64,000 bases of DNA from positions 186,001-250,000 of the forward strand of contig OZ244806.1 in NCBI GenBank assembly GCA_965220075.1, given 5' to 3'. This document shows, piece after piece, positions 9,551 through 19,600 of the stretch; within the stretch, counting starts at the first letter, position 1, and each line of letters begins with the position of its first letter. The translations under genes were made by a program, and so were the position numbers. The stretch is from G965220075 sp965220075. GTDB lineage: Bacteria; Chloroflexota; UBA11872. The notes below the pieces were generated by a model that did no database searches, was not told the DNA's origin, and worked only from the letters and a program-made list of their open reading frames with translations.

Positions 9551-10548
9551 AGATTCGGACGGCCAGGCTGCTTCCTTGGCATATCCCAGCGCTGGCGGGG
9601 AGGCCCGCCTTTGCGAACACGGCACGGCACGTTGTCGAGTGGGACCTGGGCCGCTTCCACGGCGCGCCCGCGACGGCGGCCGCCGCCATCTCGGTCCTGG
9701 CGCCCGGCTACCGGGTGATGGCCGCCTGGGGCGACGGGTCGTTGCTCGGATTCGCCGTGACGCGGCGGCCGCGACCCAGGCTTCAGGCGCGCGTGGAGGC
9801 GCTCGCGATGCTCGATCCGGCCGGCGGTAACGGTTCGCGCGCGGGCGCGCCCGGCGACCAGCACGAAGCCGTATGCGCGGAGTTGCTGCGCGCGCTCAGC
9901 GCCGACGCGGCGGCGCGCGGCTGCGTGAGTGTGAGCGCGCGAGCTCGCGAGGACGGCTCGTTCCACGGCGCATTCACGTCAAGCGGGTTCGCTGCGGCCG
10001 CGCGCGAGTACGTCTTCCGCCGGCCGCCCACGCCGGTGCTCGATGCGCCCGCCGTGCCCGGTCTGCGGCGGCAGGCGCGCGCCGACCTTTGGGACCTTCA
10101 GCAGCTCTACCGCGCGGTCACGCCGGCGGCCGTCCAGCAAGTGGAGGCGCCGATCCCGCAGCCGGTGCGTCCGCCGGCGCAAGCGCCTCTCTGGCCGCTG
10201 GGACGCGCGGCCGCGCGCGAGTCCTATGTGGTTCCAGGCGAGCACGGACTGGCGGCGTGGCTGGAGGTAGAGCGTCTGGCCGGCCCCGCGCATCGCCTTA
10301 GCCTGATGGCGCACCCGCGCTCCACGGACCTGGTTGCCGCGCTTATCCGGTTTGGGTTGTGGCGACTCGGCCGCTGGTCCGCGCGGCCGGTTCAAACGGT
10401 GGCGCGTGAACATGAAGGGCAGCTGGCGGCTACCCTCGAGGCCGCCGGCTTTGCCATGACGGGCAGGCGAGTCCTGATGGTTCGACACGTGGCTGCGCGA
10501 ATCGCCGCCAAAGTTCCGCGCGCGGCTCTGGACCGCGTAACGAGTTGA
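9547..10548 (+). CDS. GNAT-like protein of unknown function
   Basis: 333 aa, translationally coupled to pdxT by an ATGA overlap. The sequence is Ala/Arg rich. It appears to contain two acetyltransferase-like halves: residues about 40-155 with strand patterns such as GYRVMAAWGDGSLLGFAVTRR and a helix after it, and about 230-325 with GLAAWLEVERLAGPAHRLSLMAHP and LAATLEAAGFAMTGRRVLMVRHV. No clear acetyl-CoA pyrophosphate loop is seen. The GNAT assignment rests on strand/helix pattern only and is tentative. Coupling with pdxT does not by itself imply a role in B6 synthesis. Confidence 0.6.
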   Translation: MKIRTARLLPWHIPALAGRPAFANTARHVVEWDLGRFHGAPATAAAAISVLAPGYRVMAAWGDGSLLGFAVTRRPRPRLQARVEALAMLDPAGGNGSRAGAPGDQHEAVCAELLRALSADAAARGCVSVSARAREDGSFHGAFTSSGFAAAAREYVFRRPPTPVLDAPAVPGLRRQARADLWDLQQLYRAVTPAAVQQVEAPIPQPVRPPAQAPLWPLGRAAARESYVVPGEHGLAAWLEVERLAGPAHRLSLMAHPRSTDLVAALIRFGLWRLGRWSARPVQTVAREHEGQLAATLEAAGFAMTGRRVLMVRHVAARIAAKVPRAALDRVTS

Positions 10549-10555
10549 ACGGGCG

Positions 10556-12037
10556 TTGATCGAACCGACCAGGCCCCAAGCCCCTTCCGCGGGACTGCTG
10601 CCGCATCCGGCCGAGGGCGATCAGCTCGAGCTGCAAGCCTTAGCCGGGGCGCTGCCGCCGGAGTTCGCGGTCTCGCTGCGCGCGCGGCCGGAGTGGGAGG
10701 CGCTGGTGGAGGTGGTCCTGGATTTGGGCCGCCCCGCCGAGGCTCGCTTCACGATGCGCACGGACGTGCTGCGGGATCGAGCGGTTACGAAGGACGACCT
10801 GGAGCACACCGTGCAGTCGGTCGGCCGGTTCACCGCCGACAACCGGGCGGGCATCCCCGGCACCTTGCACAGGATCTCGGCCATTCGCAACCGCACGGGC
10901 AGCGTGGTCGGGCTGACCCTGCGGCGCGGGCGCGCGCTGCTGGGGACGACGAACGTGATCAGCGACGTGGTGGACGCCGATGACAGCCTCCTGCTGCTCG
11001 GACCGCCCGGCGTGGGTAAGACGACCATGCTGCGCGAAATGGCGCGCGTCCTGGCCAATGACCTCGATCGGCGCGTGGTGGTCGTGGACACGTCCAACGA
11101 GATCGCCGGCGACGGCGACGTGCCGCACGCGGGAATCGGCCGGGCCCGCCGCATGCAGGTGGCGGAGCCCGAGAAGCAGCACCGCGTGATGATCGAGGCG
11201 GTTGAGAATCACATGCCGCAAGTGATCGTGGTGGACGAGATCGGGACCGAGCTGGAGGCCCAGGCGGCGCGCACCATCGCGGAGCGCGGCGTGCAACTTA
11301 TCGCCACGGCGCACGGACAGATGCTCGAAAACGTGCTGCTCAACCCGCTTCTCAGCGACCTGGTCGGCGGAATCGAGGCGGTCACTTTGGGAGACGAGGA
11401 AGCGCGCCGCCGGGGAACCCAGAAAACCGTGCTGGAACGGCGTGCGCCGCCGACGTTCCATACGTTGGTGGAGCTGCACACCCGCGACCGGGTGGTGTTG
11501 CACCGCGACGTGGCCGATACGGTGGACGCGATGCTGCGCGGCGAGCCGGTGCAGGCCGAGCAGCGCACGCGCGCGGCGGACGGTCGCATCGTGCGCGCGC
11601 CCTACGCGGAAGCGAGGGCGCCCGAACCCGCGGCGCCCGGCGCCTCCGGCGAAGCTGACACCCCTCTGCGCGTGCTGCCCTTCGGCGTGAGCCGCAGTCG
11701 ATTCGAGCAGGCTCTGACCACGTCGGGGGCCGCGCAGGTGCGGCTGGTGCGCGATCTGGGCGAGGCGGACGTGGTCGTAACCTTGCGCAGCTTCTACCGC
11801 AGGCGGCCGCGTCTGGTGCGCGACGCCGAGACGCGCGGAGTACCCGTCTACGTGCTGCGCAGCAACACGGTCATGCAGATCGAGGCTTGCCTCGCAGATC
11901 TGCTCGACCGGCAGGGCTCGCTCGCGCCTGACAGCGATTTTCAAAACCGCGCACAGCTCGCGGTGGCGCCGCGCGTCCCCGAGGCGGAGGCGCGGCGGCG
12001 CCTGCGGCTCACGCTGAACGGCCGCCGGTTTAGCTGA
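10556..12037 (+). CDS. AAA ATPase, Ycf45/R3H-type
   Basis: 493 aa. The central ATPase has Walker A LLGPPGVGKTTMLREMA near residue 147, DTSNEIAGDGDVPH typical of this SpoIIIAA/Ycf45-related family, Walker B QVIVVDEIGTELEA near 222, and sensor ATAHG. The N-terminal part (about 20-125) matches the region seen before the P-loop in these proteins. The C-terminal third is a nucleotide- or nucleic-acid-binding-like region, but a canonical R-x3-H motif is not obvious. TTG start at 10556. The stop TGA shares one base with the tmk ATG. The family is linked to single-stranded nucleic acid binding; precise function is unknown. Confidence 0.85.
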   Translation: MIEPTRPQAPSAGLLPHPAEGDQLELQALAGALPPEFAVSLRARPEWEALVEVVLDLGRPAEARFTMRTDVLRDRAVTKDDLEHTVQSVGRFTADNRAGIPGTLHRISAIRNRTGSVVGLTLRRGRALLGTTNVISDVVDADDSLLLLGPPGVGKTTMLREMARVLANDLDRRVVVVDTSNEIAGDGDVPHAGIGRARRMQVAEPEKQHRVMIEAVENHMPQVIVVDEIGTELEAQAARTIAERGVQLIATAHGQMLENVLLNPLLSDLVGGIEAVTLGDEEARRRGTQKTVLERRAPPTFHTLVELHTRDRVVLHRDVADTVDAMLRGEPVQAEQRTRAADGRIVRAPYAEARAPEPAAPGASGEADTPLRVLPFGVSRSRFEQALTTSGAAQVRLVRDLGEADVVVTLRSFYRRRPRLVRDAETRGVPVYVLRSNTVMQIEACLADLLDRQGSLAPDSDFQNRAQLAVAPRVPEAEARRRLRLTLNGRRFS

Positions 12038-12750
12038 TGACGGGGAGCGGGCCGCGGGGCCTCTTCATCGCGTTCGAAGGCCCCGAGGGCAGTGGCAAGA
12101 CCACCCAGGCACAGCTGCTTGCCGACCGGATCGCCGCGCAGGGGTTCGACGTGACCCTGACGCGCGAGCCCGGCGGGACGCCACTCGGCGAGGAGATCCG
12201 CGCGCTGCTGCTCAACCGGCGCGATATGAGCGGCGTGCAGCCGCGGGTGCAGGCCTTAATGATGTCAGCCGCCCGCGCCGAGCACGTGGAAAAGGTGATT
12301 CGACCCTGCCTGGAGTCGGCCGGCGTGGTGATCTGCGACCGGTTCAGGGCTTCCACGCTCGCTTATCAAGGAGGCGGATTCGGGCTTGAACGGGCGGAGC
12401 TGGACGGGCTCAACGCTTTCAGCACGGCCGGCGCCGCGCCGCATCTTCAGGTGCTGGTGGACATCGAAACCGACGAAGGGCTGCGGCGCAGCCTCGCGCA
12501 GCGCGACCGCGACTGGGAGAAAGCCGGGGGCATGAACTGGAACGATGCGAGCTTTCACGAGCGCGTACGCGAGTCGTTTCGGGAGCTCGCCGCGGCCGAT
12601 CCCGGCAACTGGCTGGTGGTTGACGGGGCGCGCCCGATCGCGGCGGTAAGCGAGGCGGTGTGGGGACGGGTGGCACCACTGCTGGTCGATCATCGCGTTG
12701 CGCGCGCCAGCCGACCGGTGCAGACGCGTCTGCCCATGCAGGCCGGCTAG
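12037..12750 (+). CDS. tmk: Thymidylate kinase
   Basis: 237 aa enzyme phosphorylating dTMP to dTDP. P-loop FEGPEGSGKTTQ sits near the N-terminus, followed by the TREPGGTPLGEEIR substrate loop, the DRF motif in VICDRFRASTLAYQGGGFGL, and a LID region around residues 147-165. The ATG overlaps the preceding stop codon (TGATGA), so translation is coupled to the AAA ATPase. The C-terminal 20 residues are an extension with no known role. It is followed by darA, the same order as in Bacillus (tmk-yaaQ). Confidence 0.95.
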   Translation: MTGSGPRGLFIAFEGPEGSGKTTQAQLLADRIAAQGFDVTLTREPGGTPLGEEIRALLLNRRDMSGVQPRVQALMMSAARAEHVEKVIRPCLESAGVVICDRFRASTLAYQGGGFGLERAELDGLNAFSTAGAAPHLQVLVDIETDEGLRRSLAQRDRDWEKAGGMNWNDASFHERVRESFRELAAADPGNWLVVDGARPIAAVSEAVWGRVAPLLVDHRVARASRPVQTRLPMQAG

Positions 12751-12788
12751 GCTACCGTGTAGGCACAACCCAGCGCCGGGAGCGCCGC

Positions 12789-13118
12789 GTGAAGTTGTTC
12801 GTGGCCGTGGTTCAAGAAGAGGACGCGGGCGGCTTGGGCGACGCGCTGCGCGAGGACGGCTTTCACTTCACCCGCATCGGCACTGCCGGAGGCTTCTTGC
12901 GCCATCGCAACGTGACGTTTCTGCTGGGCGTAGAGCAGGATCGGGTGGGCGCTCTGCTCGGCATCATTCGCCGCCACGCCATAACCCGCATGCAGGTCGT
13001 CAGCCCCGTTCCGGCCATGATGGAACCGGGCGAGCTGGCGGCGCCCTACCCGGTTGAGGTGCAGGTGGGCGGCGCCACGATCTTCGCGTTTGACGTGGAG
13101 CGCATAGAGCGCCTCTAG
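12789..13118 (+). CDS. darA: Cyclic-di-AMP receptor, DarA/PstA-type PII-like protein
   Basis: 109 aa with GTG start, the usual family length. DarA trimers bind c-di-AMP at subunit interfaces. The hallmark region is FTRIGTAGGFLRHRNVTFLLGVEQDRVGALLGII, where the family has T-x-GGFL and the GN/RN-T-L turn. The following MMEP....YPVEVQVGGATIFAFDV is the second ligand-contacting segment. The gene sits 38 bp after tmk, matching the tmk-yaaQ linkage of Firmicutes, which strengthens the call. No diadenylate cyclase gene is in this window. Confidence 0.9.
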   Translation: MKLFVAVVQEEDAGGLGDALREDGFHFTRIGTAGGFLRHRNVTFLLGVEQDRVGALLGIIRRHAITRMQVVSPVPAMMEPGELAAPYPVEVQVGGATIFAFDVERIERL

Positions 13119-13144
13119 CGCCGCGCGCAAGCCGGCCTGACGCG

Positions 13145-14332
13145 CTAGCGCATTCGGCTGAGGGCCGCCCCCATGCGCTCGAGCGCGACCCCGATGTTTT
13201 CACGCGAGTTCGCGTAGGAAAGCCGCAGCGAGTCCGCGCCCACCGTGCCGAACGCGGTGCCGGAGAGCACCGCCACGCCGGCCTCGTCGAGAAGTCTGTC
13301 AGCGATTTCGGCGGTGCTCAGCGCGAATCCGGAGAGCTGCGGAAACACGTAGAACGCGCCGGCCGGCCGCTGGCACGAGACACCCTCGATGGCGTTCAAT
13401 CCATCCACGATCAGGTCCCGCCGCGCCTTGAACTCGGCCACCATGGCGTTGGCGGCGTCCTGCGGTCCGGTGAGAGCCTCGATGCCGGCGATCTGGATGA
13501 AGCTGGCCGTGCAGCTGGTGCAATTGGTTTGCAGCTGCCCGACGGCGGCCGCCAACTCCGGGTGCATGACCCCGTAGCCCATGCGCCAGCCGGTCATCGC
13601 GTAGGTCTTGGAGAACCCGTCCAGGATGATCGTCCGGTCCCGCATGCCCGCCACGGCGGCGATCGAGAAGTGGTCCACGTCTCCGTACATGATGCGGCTG
13701 TAGATCTCGTCGCTGAGGACATACAGGCCGCGGTCGACCACCAGCTCCGCGACGGCCCGGATGTCACCGGGCGTGAGGACGCCCCCGGTCGGGTTCTGGG
13801 GCGAGTTGAGGATGAGCAGCTTGGTCCGCGTGGACAGCTTGTCCGCGAGCTCCTGCAGGTCAAGGCGGAATTGATTCTCCGGGCGCAGCTCGAGGGCTAT
13901 CGGGGTGGCGCCCACGAAGTTGATTACGGACTCGTAGATTGGGAAGCCCGGGTCGGGGTAGAGAACCTCGTCGCCCGGACCGCACAGCGCGGTGATGGCG
14001 AAGTACATGATGGGCTTGCCGCCGGGCGTGACTACGATCTGCTCGGGCGACACATCGATGCCGCGCGACATAGATACGTCGTTGGCGATGGCCTGGCGGA
14101 GCTCGGGCAGACCGACGGAGGGTCCGTAGTGGGTATAGCCGTCGTCCAGCGCCCGCTTGCCGGCCTGGATGATGTTCGCGGGGGTGTCAAAATCCGGCTC
14201 GCCGATCTCGAGGTGGATGATGTGGCGGCCCGCGCGCTCGAGCTCTTTGGCCTTGGCCAATACGGAGAAGGCCGTCTCGGTTCCCAGCCGCTCCATGGGG
14301 GCGGCGAGATCGGGGTGGGTCAAGAGGGCCAT
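13145..14332 (-). CDS. PLP-dependent aminotransferase, class I/II
   Basis: 395 aa fold-type I aminotransferase. Signatures: EIGEPDFDTPANI, DGYTHYGPSVGLPELR, VTPGGKPIMYFA, NSPQNPTGGVLTP (PLP contacts), LSDEIYSRI, and the PLP lysine near residue 241 in GFSKTYAMTGWRMGYG. C-terminal Arg contact in SLRLSYANS. It resembles aspartate/alanine-type aminotransferases; the donor and acceptor cannot be fixed. The ATG at 14332 is chosen because the family begins there; an upstream extension to 14566 would overlap the divergent gene and has no similarity. It is divergently arranged with the GNAT gene at 14385. Confidence 0.92.
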   Translation of the reverse strand: MALLTHPDLAAPMERLGTETAFSVLAKAKELERAGRHIIHLEIGEPDFDTPANIIQAGKRALDDGYTHYGPSVGLPELRQAIANDVSMSRGIDVSPEQIVVTPGGKPIMYFAITALCGPGDEVLYPDPGFPIYESVINFVGATPIALELRPENQFRLDLQELADKLSTRTKLLILNSPQNPTGGVLTPGDIRAVAELVVDRGLYVLSDEIYSRIMYGDVDHFSIAAVAGMRDRTIILDGFSKTYAMTGWRMGYGVMHPELAAAVGQLQTNCTSCTASFIQIAGIEALTGPQDAANAMVAEFKARRDLIVDGLNAIEGVSCQRPAGAFYVFPQLSGFALSTAEIADRLLDEAGVAVLSGTAFGTVGADSLRLSYANSRENIGVALERMGAALSRMR

Positions 14333-14384
14333 GCTGAACTCCGACGGCTGGCGGGGCCCGCCCGCATGCTGAGGCGCTCCCAAA

Positions 14385-15359
14385 ATGCCGCGCGATTCTA
14401 ACCGGCAGCCGCAATCCGGGAGCGAGGCGCGGTCGACGGCGCCCGAAATCCGCGCGATGGCGCCGCCCGACGCGCGCTCGGTGGCACGCATTTTGACCGA
14501 CGCGTTCGATCCACGCGGCGCCGGCTTGGCGCCAGGACTCAGTGCGGCCCCCGCGCCGACCTCCACCAGCCAGGTGGAGCGCTGGATGGCCGGCTGCCGG
14601 GCCGCCTGGGTGGCGCTGGCGCCGGGCTACGGACCGGTCGGCGCGGCCTTTGGGGTGGTGACGCCGCAGGTGTCGTGGCTGGGTGGACTGGGGGTGGATT
14701 CGCGGTTTCGCGGGCTGGGCGTGGGCGCGGCCCTGGCCGACGCCGCGCTGGACTTCCTGCGCGGCCAAAACCGGAGCGTGGTCGGACTCGAGGCGTGGCC
14801 GCACGCCACCGACGCGCTGGCGATGTACGCGCGGCGCGGACTCACGGCGGTGGACCTGACCGTCAGACTGCGGGTCTCGGTGGGCTCCTTGCCAGCCGCG
14901 CCGGCGGGGGCGCGGCTGGAGCGCGCCGCGCTGCCGTGGAGCGGCGCCGCAAACGAGCTGGAAGCTGACGTCCAACGCACTATCGCCGACACGCCCCTCA
15001 GCGAGGCGGCGTTCGCGCTCTTCGACGCGCGCGATCCGGCGGCCTGTTTCCTGGTCTGCGAGCCCGAGCCGATCCCGCCGCCGGCGGGCGGCGCGCTGCT
15101 GATTCGCCTCGCTTGGCTGGCGCCGCCGCGATCAGCCCGGGACGTGGCCGCCGCCGTACAGGCCGTTGCGGCGCACGCGCGCGATCATAATTTTCACCAG
15201 CTCGAAATTGACGTGCCGCTGGGGGCCGGTCGAGTGGTGGGCGCGCTGCGCCGGATTGGAATGAGACCGGTCGCCACAATGCTGCGGCTCGCTGACGATC
15301 CGGCGGCCTACCCGATGGTCAGAAGCGCGGCGCCCTTCGCCGGGCGCTGGTCGCTCTAG
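14385..15359 (+). CDS. GNAT family N-acetyltransferase
   Basis: 324 aa. The acetyl-CoA-binding motif A is clear: GGLGVDSRFRGLGVGAALADAALDFLRGQ (about residues 99-127), followed by the motif B region LEAWPHATDALAMYARRGLTAVDLTVRLRV. The preceding PEIRAMAPPDARSVARILTDAFDPRG is the normal first strand and helix. The C-terminal half (about 165-324) looks like a second, degenerate GNAT-like lobe. The substrate is unknown. It is divergent from the aminotransferase and convergent with the methyltransferase. Confidence 0.82.
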   Translation: MPRDSNRQPQSGSEARSTAPEIRAMAPPDARSVARILTDAFDPRGAGLAPGLSAAPAPTSTSQVERWMAGCRAAWVALAPGYGPVGAAFGVVTPQVSWLGGLGVDSRFRGLGVGAALADAALDFLRGQNRSVVGLEAWPHATDALAMYARRGLTAVDLTVRLRVSVGSLPAAPAGARLERAALPWSGAANELEADVQRTIADTPLSEAAFALFDARDPAACFLVCEPEPIPPPAGGALLIRLAWLAPPRSARDVAAAVQAVAAHARDHNFHQLEIDVPLGAGRVVGALRRIGMRPVATMLRLADDPAAYPMVRSAAPFAGRWSL

Positions 15360-15364
15360 CCCGG

Positions 15365-16141
15365 TCAGGACTCAAAGCGCGGCTTGGCGGCCACGAAGAT
15401 CATGCGGTCGCTGTTGGCGTCAAACGGCGCCAGCCCCGGCCCGCCGTAAAGCTCGATCCGGTCGAAACCGGCCCGCCGCAGCGCATGCTCCATCTCGTAG
15501 CGATGCAGGTAGCGCAGCCGCATCAGCGCCGTGCGGCGCTGAACGGCGCCGTCGGGTCCCACCGCGTCGTAGTGGTGCGTGGCCGCGATGGTCTGGGTCG
15601 CCGGGTCGACCTCCCAGCTGACCAGATGCGTGACGCTGGCGCCGCCCGGTCCCGCGAAGACGGACTGGACCCTTTGCACGCCATCGCGCGCGGCCACACG
15701 GTCAAGCGTGGGGTGCAGCACGTCCACCACGAACAGGCCGCCCGGGCGCAGGGCGGCGCATACGCCCCGCAGCGTGTCCATCTGGTCCTCGCCGGTCTCG
15801 AGATGCATGAAGGTGTCGAGCGCGCAGAGAGCCATGCGGTAGCGGCCGGTCTCCGCCAGGCGGCGCATGTCGGCGCAACGCAACTCAAGGCTGACGGACG
15901 TGTCGTGGGCTTTGGCGCGGGCGATCGCAAGCAAGGCGTGAGAGGCGTCGAGGCCGTGCACCTCGAACCCGGCCGCCGCGAGTGGAAGCGCTACTCGACC
16001 CGTGCCGCAGCCGAGGTCGAGCACGGGGCCTCCGGCGCGCTCGGCGAAATGGGCGTACATGGGGGCGTCATCGGTCCAGTCCTGATGCTCGGCCTCGTAT
16101 AAGCGCGCGATCGGCTCGTATGGGTCGTCCTGCTGGTCCAA
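15365..16141 (-). CDS. Class I SAM-dependent methyltransferase
   Basis: 258 aa. Motif I VLDLGCGTGRVALPLA (residues 40-55), motif II GLDASHALLAIARAK, motif III CADMRRL and motif IV-like ALCALDTFMHL, then RPGGLFVVDVLHP, give a complete Rossmann methyltransferase. The C-terminal strands include MRLRYLHRYEMEHALRRAGFDRIELYGG, typical of ubiE-like small-molecule methyltransferases. TTG start at 16141, four bases after the stop of the upstream membrane-protein gene, so it may be the last gene of that operon. The substrate is unknown. Confidence 0.85.
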   Translation of the reverse strand: MDQQDDPYEPIARLYEAEHQDWTDDAPMYAHFAERAGGPVLDLGCGTGRVALPLAAAGFEVHGLDASHALLAIARAKAHDTSVSLELRCADMRRLAETGRYRMALCALDTFMHLETGEDQMDTLRGVCAALRPGGLFVVDVLHPTLDRVAARDGVQRVQSVFAGPGGASVTHLVSWEVDPATQTIAATHHYDAVGPDGAVQRRTALMRLRYLHRYEMEHALRRAGFDRIELYGGPGLAPFDANSDRMIFVAAKPRFES

Positions 16142-16145
16142 TGGA

Positions 16146-16643
16146 TCATGGCCTCAAGTTCATGCGGCGCAATAGGAGCTCGGCGGCGGTGACCACCAGC
16201 GCAACGAGCACGATCGTGCCCAGGTGCGTCATGCGGCTGAGGGTGAGCACCGCGAGGGCTTCCATCCCGGCGGCCAGCAGGATCGCCTGCCGCGTGATCG
16301 TCCAGGTCGGAAAGGCGGCTGGCGCGGGCATGCGGCTCGCCCGCGCCCAATACCCGAGGGACCAGGCTGCAAAGAGCGTTGCGAATCCCAGCGCGGCCAG
16401 CATGGACAGAACGTTCTCGCTGCGGCCGGGATCGGTGAAGACGCCGAGGTAGACGATCAGCGCCACGCTCGCAAAGGCGCCCGCCGAAGTTGCCCGCGCG
16501 AACCAAACCGACGTGCGCCCGGGAACTCTGGGCGGAGGCGCCGACGAGCGGTAGGCGCGGCCTACCGGCTCGCTGATCTCCAGCTGCAGCTGGCCTGGCC
16601 GCGGTTCGTTCGCGCCCGCTTTGTCGACGGGTCGTTCGGACAT
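16146..16643 (-). CDS. Small integral membrane protein
   Basis: 165 aa with four predicted transmembrane helices (about 48-68, 80-102, 115-133, 140-158) after a polar, Pro-rich cytoplasmic N-terminus. No family was recognised. The start codon is four bases beyond the stop of the Rad50/YhaN-like gene, so translation is probably coupled. Membership in this operon suggests it works with the membrane-embedded coiled-coil protein encoded upstream; this is inference from context. Confidence 0.75.
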   Translation of the reverse strand: MSERPVDKAGANEPRPGQLQLEISEPVGRAYRSSAPPPRVPGRTSVWFARATSAGAFASVALIVYLGVFTDPGRSENVLSMLAALGFATLFAAWSLGYWARASRMPAPAAFPTWTITRQAILLAAGMEALAVLTLSRMTHLGTIVLVALVVTAAELLLRRMNLRP

Positions 16644-16647
16644 TGCT

Positions 16648-19600
16648 CTACCCGGCCGCTGGCAAGGACGCCCGCGGCGCTTGCGCGCCGGCGGTTTGTC
16701 CGCCTGTGACGGCCGACGTGCGCGCAAAAAGCCCGGACTGGATGGCGCCCGGACGCGCCACGACCACGATTTGAGGGAAGCGGTCGGCCAGGTCCGGTTC
16801 GTTCAAGGTTGCCAGCAAGGCGCCGATCGCCTGGGCGCCGGTCGCGTCCCCGTCGTGATCAAGCCAGAGAAAGGCTGGCACATGCTGAGCGTCGCGGGGG
16901 GTCAGGCCAGCGATGAATGAGACCGCCAGCCCCAGCCGCACTCCGGCTTGATGCTCGGGCGCGGCTTCCGAGACCGCGACCCAGTCGGCGCGGCCCTCGT
17001 CCCATAGCTCGACGCGGCCAGCCTGGCGAATACGCGCGTCCCAGTAGGCACCCGCGGTGAGGCGGCCGAGCATGCGGCGAAGATGGGCCTCGCCGGCGGC
17101 GGTGGCCGCGTCGACGGTAGCCGCCAGCGCCTGCTCTACGATGCTGGCGGCGAAGACGCGCCGGCGCCGTTGAGCCACTACGTCCGCGAGGGCGGACTCA
17201 GCCAGCTCGAAGTCCACCGCCTCCCGGGCGAGACCGGTTTCGATCTCCCGGCGCCTGACGTCGCTCTCGCCCTGACGCTGCGCCTGACGCGTGTGCCGCA
17301 GGCGCACGCGCAGCTTGTCAACGTCCTCCGGCCCGGCGTCCTCCAAGTCGGGAAACAGGGCGCGCGCTTCGGCTGCCGTGGGCGTGCCGTCGAACGGCGC
17401 CGTGGCTGCCCGCAGGGCCGTCGCGAGGTCCGAGCGCGCACGCGCCTCAGCGCCCGCCGCGGCGCGGCCTTCTGTCAGTAGCGGCTGGCGCTGGGCGTAG
17501 GCACGGCGCACCCCGTGCTGGGCGACGAGGTGGCCGATCGCGGCAAGCGCCGCCTGCCGCTCGCGCGCGTCCGCCGCCGGCTCGGCTGTCGCGGCGATCT
17601 CGTTGCGACGGCGGTGGGCGTGGATCGCGGCCTCGATACGGCGGATGGCCTGCAGGGCGGCGTTGTGGTCGCGCACCGCGAACTGGCGTCCCAGCTCGAC
17701 GTTGGGGAGTGCCGCCAGGCGCGTTTGCAGCGCGTCGCGCGAGGCGATCTGCCGCTCGCGCGCAAGAGACAGCGGCTCCGCGCCCTCGGGCACGCCCAGC
17801 TGGCGCTGAGCGCGATTCGCTTCCTCGCGCGCCTGGGCGCTTTCGCGCAAGCTGCCTCGCAGGTCCGCCTCGTTGGCCGCGGCGCCGGCCTCCGGCGCGA
17901 GCGCCTCCAGCGAGTCCACGCGGGCCTCCAGCCGGCGCACCTGCGCGCTCGACTGATCGAGCACGGTCTGGGCGTCCCGCAATGCGCGCGCGGGGTCTTC
18001 CGCCCGGCTCTGCTCGTCGCCGTCGACCAGCCTGCGCAAACGCGAGGTGGCGCTGTCGCCAAGCAGGCGGGCACGCTCGGGCGAGGTTGGAACTTCGAGG
18101 TCGAGTGCGCCCAGCTCCCGCTCCACGGCGGCCAAGCGGACGCGGTGCTGACGGGCACGGTCGATGCGACGGTTGGCGGCGCTCAGCTCAGCGTCCAGCT
18201 CGGGCACCAGTGACGCCTGCCGGTCCGTTTGATCGTCATCGGGAGCGCCCGCGTATAACGTCCAGGCGCCCGCCAGCGCGCCGAATATGCCGGCCACGAT
18301 CCCGGCGAAGGCCAGCGGCGGCGCGGCCACGAGACCAATCAGGCCGACCACGAAGCCGGCGCCGGTCACGCCGCCGGCGAGCCGCAGCCGCGATTGGCGG
18401 CGGGCCGCTTCGGCGGTCTGTTGCTCCAGGGCGCGCGCGGCCTCGTCGAGGCGTTGCCGCAGATCCAGGACCTGACGCTGCGCGGACTCCAGCCCGGCTC
18501 CCTCCGTATGGTGCGCGAGCCAGGCGCTCCAGAGGCGCTGCGCGCCGGGCAGATTCGCTTCTTCGCTCACGCGGCGGACGTGCGTGCCGGCCCGAACCGC
18601 TTCAGCCTGGGCGCGCTCGACGCGCGAACGCAGGGCATGCAGCTCGGCGCGCGCACCGATCAGGTCGCGCGCGCGGCCGCGCTGCCGGTCGCGCTGCACG
18701 CGCGCTCTCTCAGCCGCCTGCCGGGCGGTCTCGGCGCGCGCGTGGACCGCCAGGGTCCGATCGAACGCCGCCAGGCGTTGGTCGGCTTCACGCAGATCGT
18801 CCTCCAGGGCGGCCAGCGCGTGGACCTTGTCCTCCGCGGCGCTGCGCCGGACATCGGCCCGCGCCGCCTTGGCGGCTTGCCGGGCGCGCTCACGCCACAG
18901 CGCGATCAGTTCAAGCTGCGCGGCGGCTTCTACGACGGCGGCTTGCATGCTTTGTGCGGCCGTCTCCAATTCGCGCCGGGCGGCAGCCGCGCTCTGTGCG
19001 CGCGACTCGGAGTCCTCCAGCGCGCCGACGGCCTGGGCGACCCGCGCGCGGTTGAGATCGGCGTGAAGCGATCCGACCGCGGCGCGCCGGCTGTCCACCT
19101 CGGCGGCCGCGCGCGCCAGCTTCAGGCGGGCGGCGGCGCTGGTCTCAGCCTCGGCCAGCTGGTCGCTCTGCGCGAAGCGGGCTTGCAGGGCGGTGACGCG
19201 GCGCTCGCCAAGCAGCTGCCGCATGAGCGCTTCGCGGTCGCCGCGGCTGGCGGGAAGATCGGCCGGGTCGGCGTGAATCATGGTTTGCAGCGCGCTTCGG
19301 TCGAGACCGATCAGCGCGCCCAGCATCCGTTGAATCCGCCCCGGGTCGGCGATCTCGACTGCGCCGGACGCGCCGTGCTGGACGAGCACGGTGCGCACCC
19401 GGCGCTCGTCGGCGACAACGCGCCGGATAGCGTAGGGACGGCCATGCGCCGTGAAGGCAAGCTCCACCATCGATCCCGGGCCGACCGTCCCGTCCGTGAT
19501 CTCCAGGCCGAAGAGGGCACCGGCCAGCGCGCTGCGCAGAGCTTGCGCGGCCGCTCGGTCGGCCGCGATGAGCTGGGCGCCGCGCGGGTCGAATGTGAAC

